This document shows, piece by piece, positions 6,631 through 11,083 of a DNA stretch of 11,083 nt (within the stretch, counting starts at the first letter, position 1; each line of letters starts with the position of its first letter). The stretch covers positions 1 to 11,083 of the forward strand of contig CAMWSI010000009.1 of the NCBI GenBank assembly GCA_947176875.1, read 5' to 3'. A model generated the notes under the pieces. That model made no database searches. It saw only the letters and a program-made list of their open reading frames with translations, and was not told the DNA's origin. This DNA comes from an uncultured Bacteroidales bacterium. GTDB lineage: Bacteria; Bacteroidota; Bacteroidia; Bacteroidales; P3. The translations under genes and the position numbers were made by a program.

Positions 6631-7800
6631 ATGGGATATATAAAGACATTCTGGACGGACTTCAAAGGGTTGTTCCGTCAGGAATTCAAGGCGGTTTTCA
6701 AGGATAGCGGCGTAATTGTCATCTTCTTTATTGCCGGTTTGGGTTATCCCTTGCTGTACAATATGATATATGCCAACGGCAATCTCGAGGACGTGCCGGT
6801 CGTGGTGGTGGATCAGGCGGACTGTGTTGAAAGCAGGCGTTTCGTCCGCGAGGTGGATGCGACGAGGGAGGTAAGGATCAGCGGTTATTGTGCTACGATG
6901 CAGGAGGCGGAGCAACTGATGCGGGATCGCCAATGTCACGGCATCCTGTATTTCCCTTCGGATTTCGGCAAGAAGATAGCCTTGAATCAACAATCGACCG
7001 TCGGCATCTATTGCGATATGGGTAGTTTTTTCTACTATAAGAACCTTATGACGGCGGCCAATCTCGTGATGTTGGAAGAAATGTCACAGATTTCGCCGAC
7101 GGTCAAGCCGATGTCGTTCGAGGAGAACAACCCGTACAACAGGAGCAACGCTTTCAATTTCTTCTTTATCACGGCCGCCCTGATGTTGGTCATCCAGCAG
7201 ACGATGTTCTACGGGATGGGTATGCTCGCCGGTACGCGCCGGGAAGAGAAGCAGCCGTTGATTCAAGGGGCGTCGGGCAGGGTGGTGTTCGGTCGCGGAG
7301 CGGTCTATTGGTTGGTCTATATGATGATAGGCATGTATATCGTCTATCTGATTCCGATGTTGTTCGACATTCCGATGGTCAGCGACTTTTGGACGACCAT
7401 GGTTTTCCTCGGCATTTATGTCACGGCCTGCGTATTCTTCTCGATGGCTTACAGTACGTTTGTCCGGCATCGGGAGACGCCGATTGTCGCGTTGCTCTTC
7501 CTGACGCTGCCGGAACTCTTCCTGACGGGATTCTCTTGGCCTCAAGCCTGTTTCCCGAAGTTTTGGGATATGTTTTCCTATCTCTTCCCTTCGACTTTCG
7601 GCACCAGGGCCTATATCAATCTCGCCGGAGCCGGGGCCTCGCTTGAGAGCATCGCCCCTATGCTCAGGATACTGCTGATCCAGACCGCGGTCTATTTTGC
7701 CATATCGATGGTCGCGACCAAGATAGAACATTTTGATTCAGCCGAGAGCCATCGAAAACTTGCTTTCAAGTGGTCGGGTCGCAAAAATACGCATGAATAA
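6631..7800 (+). CDS. ABC-2-type transporter permease, second of two (389 aa)
   Basis: This is a paralogue of the preceding permease with the same layout. It has a membrane segment at about 26-47, an extracytoplasmic domain opening with LEDVPVVVVDQADCVESRR (52-70), then segments at about 175-198, 225-246, 252-275, 282-302 and 345-364. The motif region FLTGFSWPQACFPKFWDMFSYLFPSTFG (297-324) corresponds to the re-entrant motif of the first permease. The two would form a heterodimeric pore. The cytoplasmic loop after segment 2 is basic (GTRREEKQPLIQG, 201-213), where a coupling helix for an ATPase would be expected. AGGA lies just upstream of the ATG at 6631. The protein is intact and of normal length, and its C-terminal tail is charged and cytoplasmic. 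No Walker motifs are present in either permease. Confidence 0.92.
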   Translation: MGYIKTFWTDFKGLFRQEFKAVFKDSGVIVIFFIAGLGYPLLYNMIYANGNLEDVPVVVVDQADCVESRRFVREVDATREVRISGYCATMQEAEQLMRDRQCHGILYFPSDFGKKIALNQQSTVGIYCDMGSFFYYKNLMTAANLVMLEEMSQISPTVKPMSFEENNPYNRSNAFNFFFITAALMLVIQQTMFYGMGMLAGTRREEKQPLIQGASGRVVFGRGAVYWLVYMMIGMYIVYLIPMLFDIPMVSDFWTTMVFLGIYVTACVFFSMAYSTFVRHRETPIVALLFLTLPELFLTGFSWPQACFPKFWDMFSYLFPSTFGTRAYINLAGAGASLESIAPMLRILLIQTAVYFAISMVATKIEHFDSAESHRKLAFKWSGRKNTHE

Positions 7801-7820
7801 TATTTTAAATTAAACGAAAA

Positions 7821-8462
7821 ATGAAAAGAATCATGGTTTTGGTGACGGCTCTCGTAATGGCCGTCACATCGGCCTTGGGCCAGGTAAACATAGGCGCGGG
7901 CTATTCCGGAACGAGCATGAACCCTTCCGTGGGGGATAACCGGTGGTACAACGGCTTTAACGTGAGTGTCGGCTACAATATTCCGCTCGGACTCGGGTTC
8001 GAGTTCATGCCGTCCATCGAGTACCACTATCTAACCCGGCAAGAAGACGGCATATTTGAAATCGGAGAAGCCGGTTTGACGGCCGAAAACCGTTTCAACG
8101 AACATTACCTGAACATTCCCCTGTTGTTCGATTATGGTTATGAGATTACGCCGAACGCCCGCATCTTCATTTTCGCCGGCCCGACGGCCAGCTTCGGCCT
8201 CTATGCCGGCTGCACGTCGAAATTAGACGCCTCGCTCGTGGCCGGTTTGGGTCTGAGCGACAAGGAAACCAAGGCTTTGTGGGGTAAGGACAGCGATTAC
8301 CGACGCTGGGACGTCCGCATCGGCGGCGGGGTCGGCATCGATGTCTGCCGGCACTGGCGGATACTGGTAGGTTACGACTACGGCCTCATAAACCTCACCA
8401 AGGTGGACGACCTGAAACTGCATCATCACAACCTCAAGGCAGGTTTGACGTATATATTCTGA
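7821..8462 (+). CDS. Small outer membrane beta-barrel protein (213 aa)
   Basis: This is a predicted outer-membrane barrel of the OMP_b-brl/porin-like type common in Bacteroidetes. Residues 1-20 form a signal peptide (MKR, hydrophobic core, SALG before QVN). The rest is alternating beta strands rich in Gly, Tyr and Phe, such as NIGAGYSG, FNVSVGYNIPLGLGFEFMPSIEYHYL, LNIPLLFDYGYEI, RIFIFAGPTASFGLYAG, WDVRIGGGVGIDV and WRILVGYDYGLINL. The chain ends in GLTYIF, with the C-terminal aromatic typical of proteins assembled by BAM. It begins 20 bases after the second permease stop without a visible promoter, so it is probably the last gene of the exporter operon. A role in the exporter is inferred from position only. 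It could instead be an independent gene of the cell-envelope stress type. Confidence 0.87.
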   Translation: MKRIMVLVTALVMAVTSALGQVNIGAGYSGTSMNPSVGDNRWYNGFNVSVGYNIPLGLGFEFMPSIEYHYLTRQEDGIFEIGEAGLTAENRFNEHYLNIPLLFDYGYEITPNARIFIFAGPTASFGLYAGCTSKLDASLVAGLGLSDKETKALWGKDSDYRRWDVRIGGGVGIDVCRHWRILVGYDYGLINLTKVDDLKLHHHNLKAGLTYIF

Positions 8463-8500
8463 CGGCAGGGCGGACGGCGGTGTTCGTGCCTGCGGTGTGC

Positions 8501-8546
8501 CGACCGCGGTGTTTGAGCCGCGCGTACCTGTCTTGGTCCGCGGTCG
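8501..8546. repeat. Inverted repeat in GC-rich intergenic DNA
   Basis: CGACCGCGG (8501-8509) and CCGCGGTCG (8538-8546) are perfect reverse complements separated by 28 bases. On the plus strand they follow the beta-barrel stop by about 40 nt and could form an extended hairpin in the 3' end of the operon mRNA, perhaps protecting it. No T-run follows. Confidence 0.5.
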
Positions 8547-8621
8547 CCCGTCTTCCTGCTGTTTTCATGGGGCATGAGGCGGCGTATCATGGCCAAACCC
8601 ACAGGCAGTATTGCTGCTCGG

Positions 8622-8654
8622 GGCGCATCGGTCAACAGACCGGTGCGCCTTTTT
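8622..8654 (+). terminator. Intrinsic terminator, likely end of the exporter operon
   Basis: A 12-bp stem (GGCGCATCGGTC at 8622-8633, GACCGGTGCGCC at 8638-8649, one G-U pair) with loop AACA is followed by TTTTT (8650-8654), then GTTTTG. It lies 160 bases after the beta-barrel gene and before the next gene on the same strand. Confidence 0.85.
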
Positions 8655-8803
8655 GTTTTGGGATCATACAAGCGCGCTTGGTTTTTTCCTCAGTATCCGC
8701 AAGACGCTAAACTTTTGATATTTTTTAAGGATATTGGTTTCGGAATATTTTGCCGGTGTCGTATTTTTATCCGTCAGATATTCATCATGAAAAATATCAT
8801 ATT

Positions 8804-10198
8804 ATGACACCGGAAAAATTAAAGGATATCATTGCGCTGAAAGAAGGCAATCAAGTGGAATTCAAGAGGTCGAAAGATAGTCTGTCCCGTTCGGTTTATG
8901 AAACCATTTGCGCTTTTCTCAATCGTCGGGGCGGTCATGTAATACTGGGAGCGGAAGATAACGGCCGGATTTCCGGTATCAATCCGGATAAGATACAGAT
9001 TCAACTTGATACATTGGCTAGGGAAACCAATAATCCTCAACTTCTGCATCCGACAGTTTACCTGAATTATGAACCTATGGAAATAGATGGTTGCAAACTG
9101 ATTTATTTTTATGTGCCGGAAAGCTGTCAAGCGCATAGTTACAAGGGGATTTATTATGATCGGAATCAAGACGGGGACTTTGCCTTACGGAGTACGGAAC
9201 AGATTGCCAATCTGTTTATCCGTAAGATGAAGCAGAAAACCGAAGATACCATCGTGTCGGATTTTATCATAGAGGATTTAGATAACGAGGCTTTTAGTCA
9301 TCTCCGTTCGTCTATTCGGAGCCGCACGCCGGATCATCCTTGGGTAGAGGCTTCCGACGAGGAGATACTCAGGTCGGGTGAAATGATATTGACGGATACC
9401 GACACCGGCAAAAGCGGCATTACGTTGGCGGCCTTATTGTTGTTCGGCAAAGAACCAGCCATCCGTCGTTTACACCCCCAATACCGCATAGACGTACTTT
9501 GCCGTATGAATGATACGATGCTTTACGATGACCGTCTCATTCTTGAATGCAACTTGCTTACTGCATACCCTAAGATAATGGATTTCATAGCCAAACACTT
9601 GCCGGAACGTCCTTATATAGAGGGAATGCAGCGGTTCAGTCTCCGTGACAGGATTTTGCGTGAAGAGGTCTTGAATATGCTTATTCATCGTGAATACAGT
9701 AGTTTTTATCCGACAACCTTAACGATATATCAACATAGTGTTGTCGCTGAAAATTGGAATATCCCATACGTTTACGGTCATATCGACAAAACCAATGCGA
9801 AACCGCATCGTAAAAATCCTGTCATCGCCAATGTTTTTTCACAAATGGGCATTGTGGAGGAGTTGGGGAGCGGCATGAAGAAGATCTTTCAATACACGCC
9901 GCTTTTTTCCAATGGAGGACAACCCTCGGTTGAGGAGCAGGATGTGTATCGCATAGAGATTCCATATCAGGCGACTATGTCGAAAACGGCCTCAAAAAGT
10001 AAGGAGAAAAGTAAGGAGAAAAGTAAGGAGAAAATCTTGCGGCTGATGTTGGGGATGCCGTCTATTTCCATCATGGAATTAGCCGAAAAATCCGGTTTGT
10101 CGATTTCAGGGGTCGAAAAGATTATCCGCCATTTGAAAGAAATAGGAAAAATAGAGCGTATAGGCTCCGACAAGGGCGGCCACTGGGAGGTTTTATGA
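8804..10198 (+). CDS. Schlafen-type AlbA_2 / HATPase-like putative regulator (464 aa)
   Basis: This belongs to the family annotated as ATP-binding protein or putative DNA-binding domain AlbA_2 (schlafen AAA_4). Residues 13-135 form the AlbA_2 fold, with EGNQVEFKRSKDS (14-26), ICAFLNRRGGHVILGAEDNGRISGI (35-59) and YKGIYYDRNQDGDFALRS (113-130). Residues 280-385 resemble the C-terminal HATPase_c_4 region, with LNMLIHREYSS (290-300) and VIANVFSQMGIVEELGSGMKKI (340-361). A charged linker (SKEK repeated three times, 398-410) leads to a C-terminal winged helix (411-464; ISIMELAEKSGLSISGVEKIIRHLKEIGKI). It is a likely transcriptional or nucleic-acid regulator of unknown target. The ATG at 8804 gives the family start (MTPEKLKDIIALKEGN); an upstream in-frame ATG at 8750 adds a non-family leader. 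It is visibly more AT-rich than the exporter genes, a hint of transfer. It stands alone. Confidence 0.9.
   Translation: MTPEKLKDIIALKEGNQVEFKRSKDSLSRSVYETICAFLNRRGGHVILGAEDNGRISGINPDKIQIQLDTLARETNNPQLLHPTVYLNYEPMEIDGCKLIYFYVPESCQAHSYKGIYYDRNQDGDFALRSTEQIANLFIRKMKQKTEDTIVSDFIIEDLDNEAFSHLRSSIRSRTPDHPWVEASDEEILRSGEMILTDTDTGKSGITLAALLLFGKEPAIRRLHPQYRIDVLCRMNDTMLYDDRLILECNLLTAYPKIMDFIAKHLPERPYIEGMQRFSLRDRILREEVLNMLIHREYSSFYPTTLTIYQHSVVAENWNIPYVYGHIDKTNAKPHRKNPVIANVFSQMGIVEELGSGMKKIFQYTPLFSNGGQPSVEEQDVYRIEIPYQATMSKTASKSKEKSKEKSKEKILRLMLGMPSISIMELAEKSGLSISGVEKIIRHLKEIGKIERIGSDKGGHWEVL
9995..10030 (+). repeat. In-frame 12-bp tandem repeat, three copies
   Basis: The unit AAAAGTAAGGAG is present three times without mismatch (9995-10006, 10007-10018, 10019-10030). 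It encodes Ser-Lys-Glu-Lys units in the linker between the HATPase-like domain and the winged helix. The period is a multiple of three, so copy-number change by slippage would lengthen or shorten the linker without a frameshift. Confidence 0.9.
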
Positions 10199-10250
10199 TA
10201 GATTCTTTATCTGACCGCACTTAGATAAGTCCGCCTCCAAGCCGCTTGGA

Positions 10251-10346
10251 ACGAATAAATGCGATTCATGCACTTTTTCGGATGAATAAGTAGGTTTCGT
10301 TACACTTTTCGGAACGAAAGACACTTTTTGAAAAGCGTTTATTCGT
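10251..10346. repeat. 96-bp segment bounded by a 9-bp inverted repeat
   Basis: ACGAATAAA (10251-10259) and TTTATTCGT (10338-10346) are exact reverse complements, and the match partly continues inward (GC next to each arm). Between them lie the recurring CACTTTT(T)CGGA motifs. It could be a small structured element or a remnant. No target-site duplication is visible. Confidence 0.45.
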
Positions 10347-10371
10347 ACTTTTATTCGCGGCAAGCCGTTCA

Positions 10372-10397
10372 TGAAGATAGAAGGCGTCTCGGCAGAA
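10372..10397 (+). repeat. 26-bp diverged direct repeat, copy 1
   Basis: The stretch TGAAGATAG...GCAGAA matches the copy at 10600-10625 at 23 of 26 positions. It lies 19 bases after a promoter-like TACTTTTA (10346-10353). It also opens a 26-codon frame (ATG at 10371, MKIEGVSAELA..., TAA at 10449-10451) that I do not regard as an established gene. Confidence 0.55.
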
Positions 10398-10424
10398 CTT
10401 GCGCGGTTGTTTTCTCGCGGCAAC

Positions 10425-10453
10425 GTTTATCGCAAACGAAGTGCGCGATAAAC
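10425..10453 (+). repeat. Hairpin-forming inverted repeat
   Basis: GTTTATCGC (10425-10433) and GCGATAAAC (10445-10453) are exact reverse complements around an 11-base loop. No T-run follows on either side, so it is not an obvious terminator. Confidence 0.5.
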
Positions 10454-10554
10454 CATACTCAACTGTAACAATCTGCAAAATGAGTTTTGCGCTTGTTTCC
10501 GAGAAGTTAGCGGGTGGCCTAAAGGCCGCGTATTTTCGCGTTAGATAAAACCTA

Positions 10555-10586
10555 TTTGTTTCTGCGCTCGACTTTCACTAACTTTA
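10555..10586 (+). promoter_or_regulatory. Promoter-like copy 1 in the 30-bp direct repeat
   Basis: TTTG (10555-10558), 20 bp, then TAACTTTA (10579-10586). The -33 element is perfect and the -7 element misses only the last G of TAnnTTTG. Initiation near 10592 would give an RNA of about 90 nt ending at the hairpin-T5 at 10662-10681, or longer with read-through into secA. Confidence 0.42.
10556..10585 (+). repeat. 30-bp perfect direct repeat, copy 1
   Basis: The stretch beginning TTGTTTCTGCGCTCG and ending CACTAACTTT is identical to 10772-10801. The repeat contains most of a promoter (a -33 TTG and the first seven bases of the -7 box). I recall similar TTTCACTAACTTTG-containing sequences recurring in Bacteroidales intergenic regions. 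That is memory, not a search. Confidence 0.9.
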
Positions 10587-10599
10587 CGCCTTTAGGGCG

Positions 10600-10625
10600 T
10601 GAAGATAGGAGGCGGTTCGGCAGAA
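10600..10625 (+). repeat. 26-bp diverged direct repeat, copy 2
   Basis: It matches 10372-10397 with three differences (A to G at 10609, TC to GT at 10615-10616). It starts 14 bases after the -7 box of promoter copy 1, so it would be near the 5' end of any RNA made there. It also opens an 18-codon frame from GTG at 10599 to TAA at 10653-10655, judged non-genic. Confidence 0.55.
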
Positions 10626-10661
10626 ACAACAGATAATTTTTTGATTGGTAAATAAAGAACG

Positions 10662-10681
10662 CGCCTTTGCAAGGCGTTTTT
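10662..10681 (+). terminator. Short hairpin followed by T5
   Basis: CGCCTT (10662-10667) and AAGGCG (10671-10676) form a 6-bp stem with a TGC loop, followed by TTTTT (10677-10681). It would end transcripts from promoter copy 1. The stem is short, and its first base competes with the outer 12-bp stem at 10651-10758, so alternative folding is possible. Confidence 0.5.
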
Positions 10682-10689
10682 CCGCTTCT

Positions 10690-10724
10690 GTTCCAACCAC
10701 TCAAGCAAGCTTGGTGGTTGGAAC
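10690..10724 (+). repeat. Long hairpin inside the 108-bp segment
   Basis: GTTCCAACCAC (10690-10700) pairs exactly with GTGGTTGGAAC (10714-10724). After one bulged T the stem continues with CAAG/CTTG around a CAAG loop. This is about 15 bp of pairing and the strongest single fold of the region. No T-run follows. Confidence 0.65.
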
Positions 10725-10770
10725 GATTCGCGTAAACCACATCGTGGCGTTCTTTATTCAGTTTCATCCG

Positions 10771-10802
10771 CTTGTTTCTGCGCTCGACTTTCACTAACTT
10801 TG
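10771..10802 (+). promoter_or_regulatory. secA promoter (promoter copy 2)
   Basis: CTTG (10771-10774, one mismatch to TTTG), 20 bp, then TAACTTTG (10795-10802), a perfect -7 box. Initiation near 10808 leaves about 30 nt of leader before the secA ATG at 10838. Confidence 0.72.
10772..10801 (+). repeat. 30-bp perfect direct repeat, copy 2
   Basis: It is identical to 10556-10585, with starts 216 bp apart. Here the base after the repeat is G, completing the -7 box, whereas copy 1 has A. Recombination between the copies would delete 216 bp including the structured segment at 10651-10758 and leave one promoter for secA. Confidence 0.9.
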
Positions 10803-10837
10803 TCAGTTTTATTGAAAATAGTAAATTTTTACGCATC

Positions 10838-11083
10838 ATGCTCAGTATATTCAAGAAGATTTTCGGCGACAAGTCGCAGCGGGATTTGAAAGAGATCCAG
10901 CCGATTCTTTCGGCCTGTCTGCAAGCTTACGAAACCATCAAGACCTTGGACAACGACGGTTTACGTGCCAAGACGGCCGAATTCCGGCAGAAGATCCAGG
11001 ACAAGGTCCGGACGAAAAAAGACGAGGTCGCCTCGCTCAAACAGCGGATCGCGGAGGGCGAGGACACGCTGGAAGTGGAGGAG
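10838..11083 (+). CDS. secA: Preprotein translocase ATPase SecA, N-terminal 82 codons
   Basis: SecA is the motor ATPase that drives unfolded preproteins through SecYEG in the inner membrane. Only the N-terminus is present, and the gene runs off the window. MLSIFKKIFGDKSQRDLKEIQPI (residues 1-23) is the amphipathic start and the RDLKEIQP motif. LDNDGLRAKTAEFRQKI (about 37-53) is the conserved start of the first nucleotide-binding domain region. A charged helical stretch follows (KDEVASLKQRIAEGEDTLEVEE) of the kind seen in Bacteroidetes SecA. The Walker motifs lie beyond the window. The ATG at 10838 follows an AT-rich leader without a Shine-Dalgarno, 36 bases after the -7 box of the promoter at 10771-10802. 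No terminator separates it from that promoter. Confidence 0.92.
   Translation, partial: MLSIFKKIFGDKSQRDLKEIQPILSACLQAYETIKTLDNDGLRAKTAEFRQKIQDKVRTKKDEVASLKQRIAEGEDTLEVEE

Larger units (their letters stand above)
8463..8803. other. Non-coding gap between the beta-barrel gene and the AlbA_2 gene
   Basis: These 341 bases hold no convincing gene. The first ~160 are GC-rich, with the inverted repeat at 8501-8546. A terminator at 8622-8654 follows, then an AT-rich leader into the gene at 8804. Open frames here have no family resemblance, and two run straight through the terminator stem. For the downstream gene only weak promoter resemblance is seen (TTTC at 8738-8741, 20 bp, TATTTTTA at 8762-8769). 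Confidence 0.6.
10651..10758 (+). repeat. 108-bp segment bounded by a perfect 12-bp inverted repeat
   Basis: AATAAAGAACGC (10651-10662) and GCGTTCTTTATT (10747-10758) pair exactly. Inside are three further hairpins: 10662-10676 (CGCCTT/AAGGCG), 10690-10724 (11-bp plus 4-bp stem) and 10737-10747 (CCAC/GTGG). The whole would fold as a multi-branched RNA or cruciform. It lies between the two promoter copies, so it is absent from a secA mRNA started at the second. Confidence 0.6.
10199..10837. other. Repeat-rich intergenic region upstream of secA
   Basis: About 640 bases lack a convincing gene. They hold several inverted repeats (10207-10228, 10236-10250, 10251-10346, 10425-10453, 10651-10758, 10690-10724), a diverged 26-bp direct repeat (10372-10397, 10600-10625) and a perfect 30-bp direct repeat carrying a promoter (10556-10585, 10772-10801). 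A short motif CACTTTT(T)CGGA also recurs (10271, 10303, and partly 10322). Only very short frames exist, such as a 26-codon one from ATG 10371 to TAA 10451. They have no ribosome site and no recognisable product, so they are not called as genes. Confidence 0.6.

Noticed and set aside
5475..7800. Permeases as RND or MFS pumps
   Set aside because: One N-terminal segment, a large extracytoplasmic domain and a five-segment block fit ABC-2 permeases. The proteins are far too short for RND and have the wrong topology for MFS.
8480..8807. Open frames in the gap after the beta-barrel gene (for example ATG GCC AAA at 8589)
   Set aside because: They run through the terminator stem and T-run at 8622-8654, show no family resemblance and have no ribosome site.
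10690..10724. Integron attC-like site because of the GTT...AAC palindrome
   Set aside because: The arms do not match the RYYYAAC/GTTRRRY core pattern with the usual unpaired bases, and no integrase or cassette is nearby.
10199..10837. CRISPR array
   Set aside because: The repeats occur only twice, differ in type, and are not separated by regular unique spacers; no cas gene is present.
10199..10837. tRNA, tmRNA, 6S or SRP RNA gene
   Set aside because: No acceptor/T-arm pattern with GGTTCGA and CCA end, and no fold that I can match to tmRNA, 6S or SRP RNA. A covariance-model search would settle it.
10552..10872. Minus-strand open frame of 106 codons opposite the secA promoter
   Set aside because: Its product repeats KLVKVERRNK only because it is the antisense of the duplicated 30-bp promoter repeat, and it covers hairpins and the start of secA. 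It is an artefact of repeats.

Overview
The window looks like a chromosomal segment of a Bacteroidales bacterium, possibly Rikenellaceae/Alistipes-like, though the genus is a guess. The reasons are several matches to the Bacteroidetes housekeeping promoter (TTTG, about 19-20 bp, TAnnTTTG), start codons that mostly lack a Shine-Dalgarno sequence and sit in AT-rich leaders, and a SecA N-terminus of the Bacteroidetes type. A DUF2795 small protein and a schlafen-like AlbA_2 regulator with an SKEK linker also fit. This placement rests on recalled family traits, not on a search.

Layout. Positions 2-94 appear to hold the last 30 codons of an unidentified gene. A well-formed promoter (99-129) then drives a 73-residue DUF2795 protein (154-375), which ends at a strong terminator (417-458). 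Converging on it from the minus strand is a nine-segment membrane protein (571-1617, DUF5692-like) with its own terminator (491-526), promoter (1761-1792) and a folded 5' leader (1664-1747). Next, an AraC-family regulator (1839-2825, minus) is divergent from a five-gene plus-strand cluster. That cluster holds a TolC-like outer-membrane factor (2991-4493), a HlyD-like periplasmic adaptor (4498-5478), two ABC-2-type permeases (5475-6626 and 6631-7800) and a small outer-membrane beta-barrel (7821-8462). A hairpin terminator lies at 8622-8654. The first four genes are translationally packed (gaps or overlaps of about 4 nt) and would form a tripartite exporter across both membranes. The AraC protein is the obvious candidate regulator. 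No ATPase gene is present in or next to the cluster.

Downstream, a more AT-rich gene (8804-10198) encodes a schlafen-type AlbA_2/HATPase-like regulator with a C-terminal winged helix and an in-frame 12-bp tandem repeat. Then come about 640 bp without a convincing gene (10199-10837), dense with inverted and direct repeats. This stretch includes a 30-bp direct repeat that carries a complete promoter twice. The second copy (10771-10802) is placed to drive secA, whose first 82 codons (10838-11083) close the window. The first copy would transcribe a short structured RNA that ends at a hairpin-T5 (10662-10681).

I found no CRISPR array, tRNA, rRNA, insertion sequence or clear new defence system. 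The most interesting leftovers are the repeat-rich region upstream of secA, the exporter without an ATPase, and the folded leader of the DUF5692-like gene.
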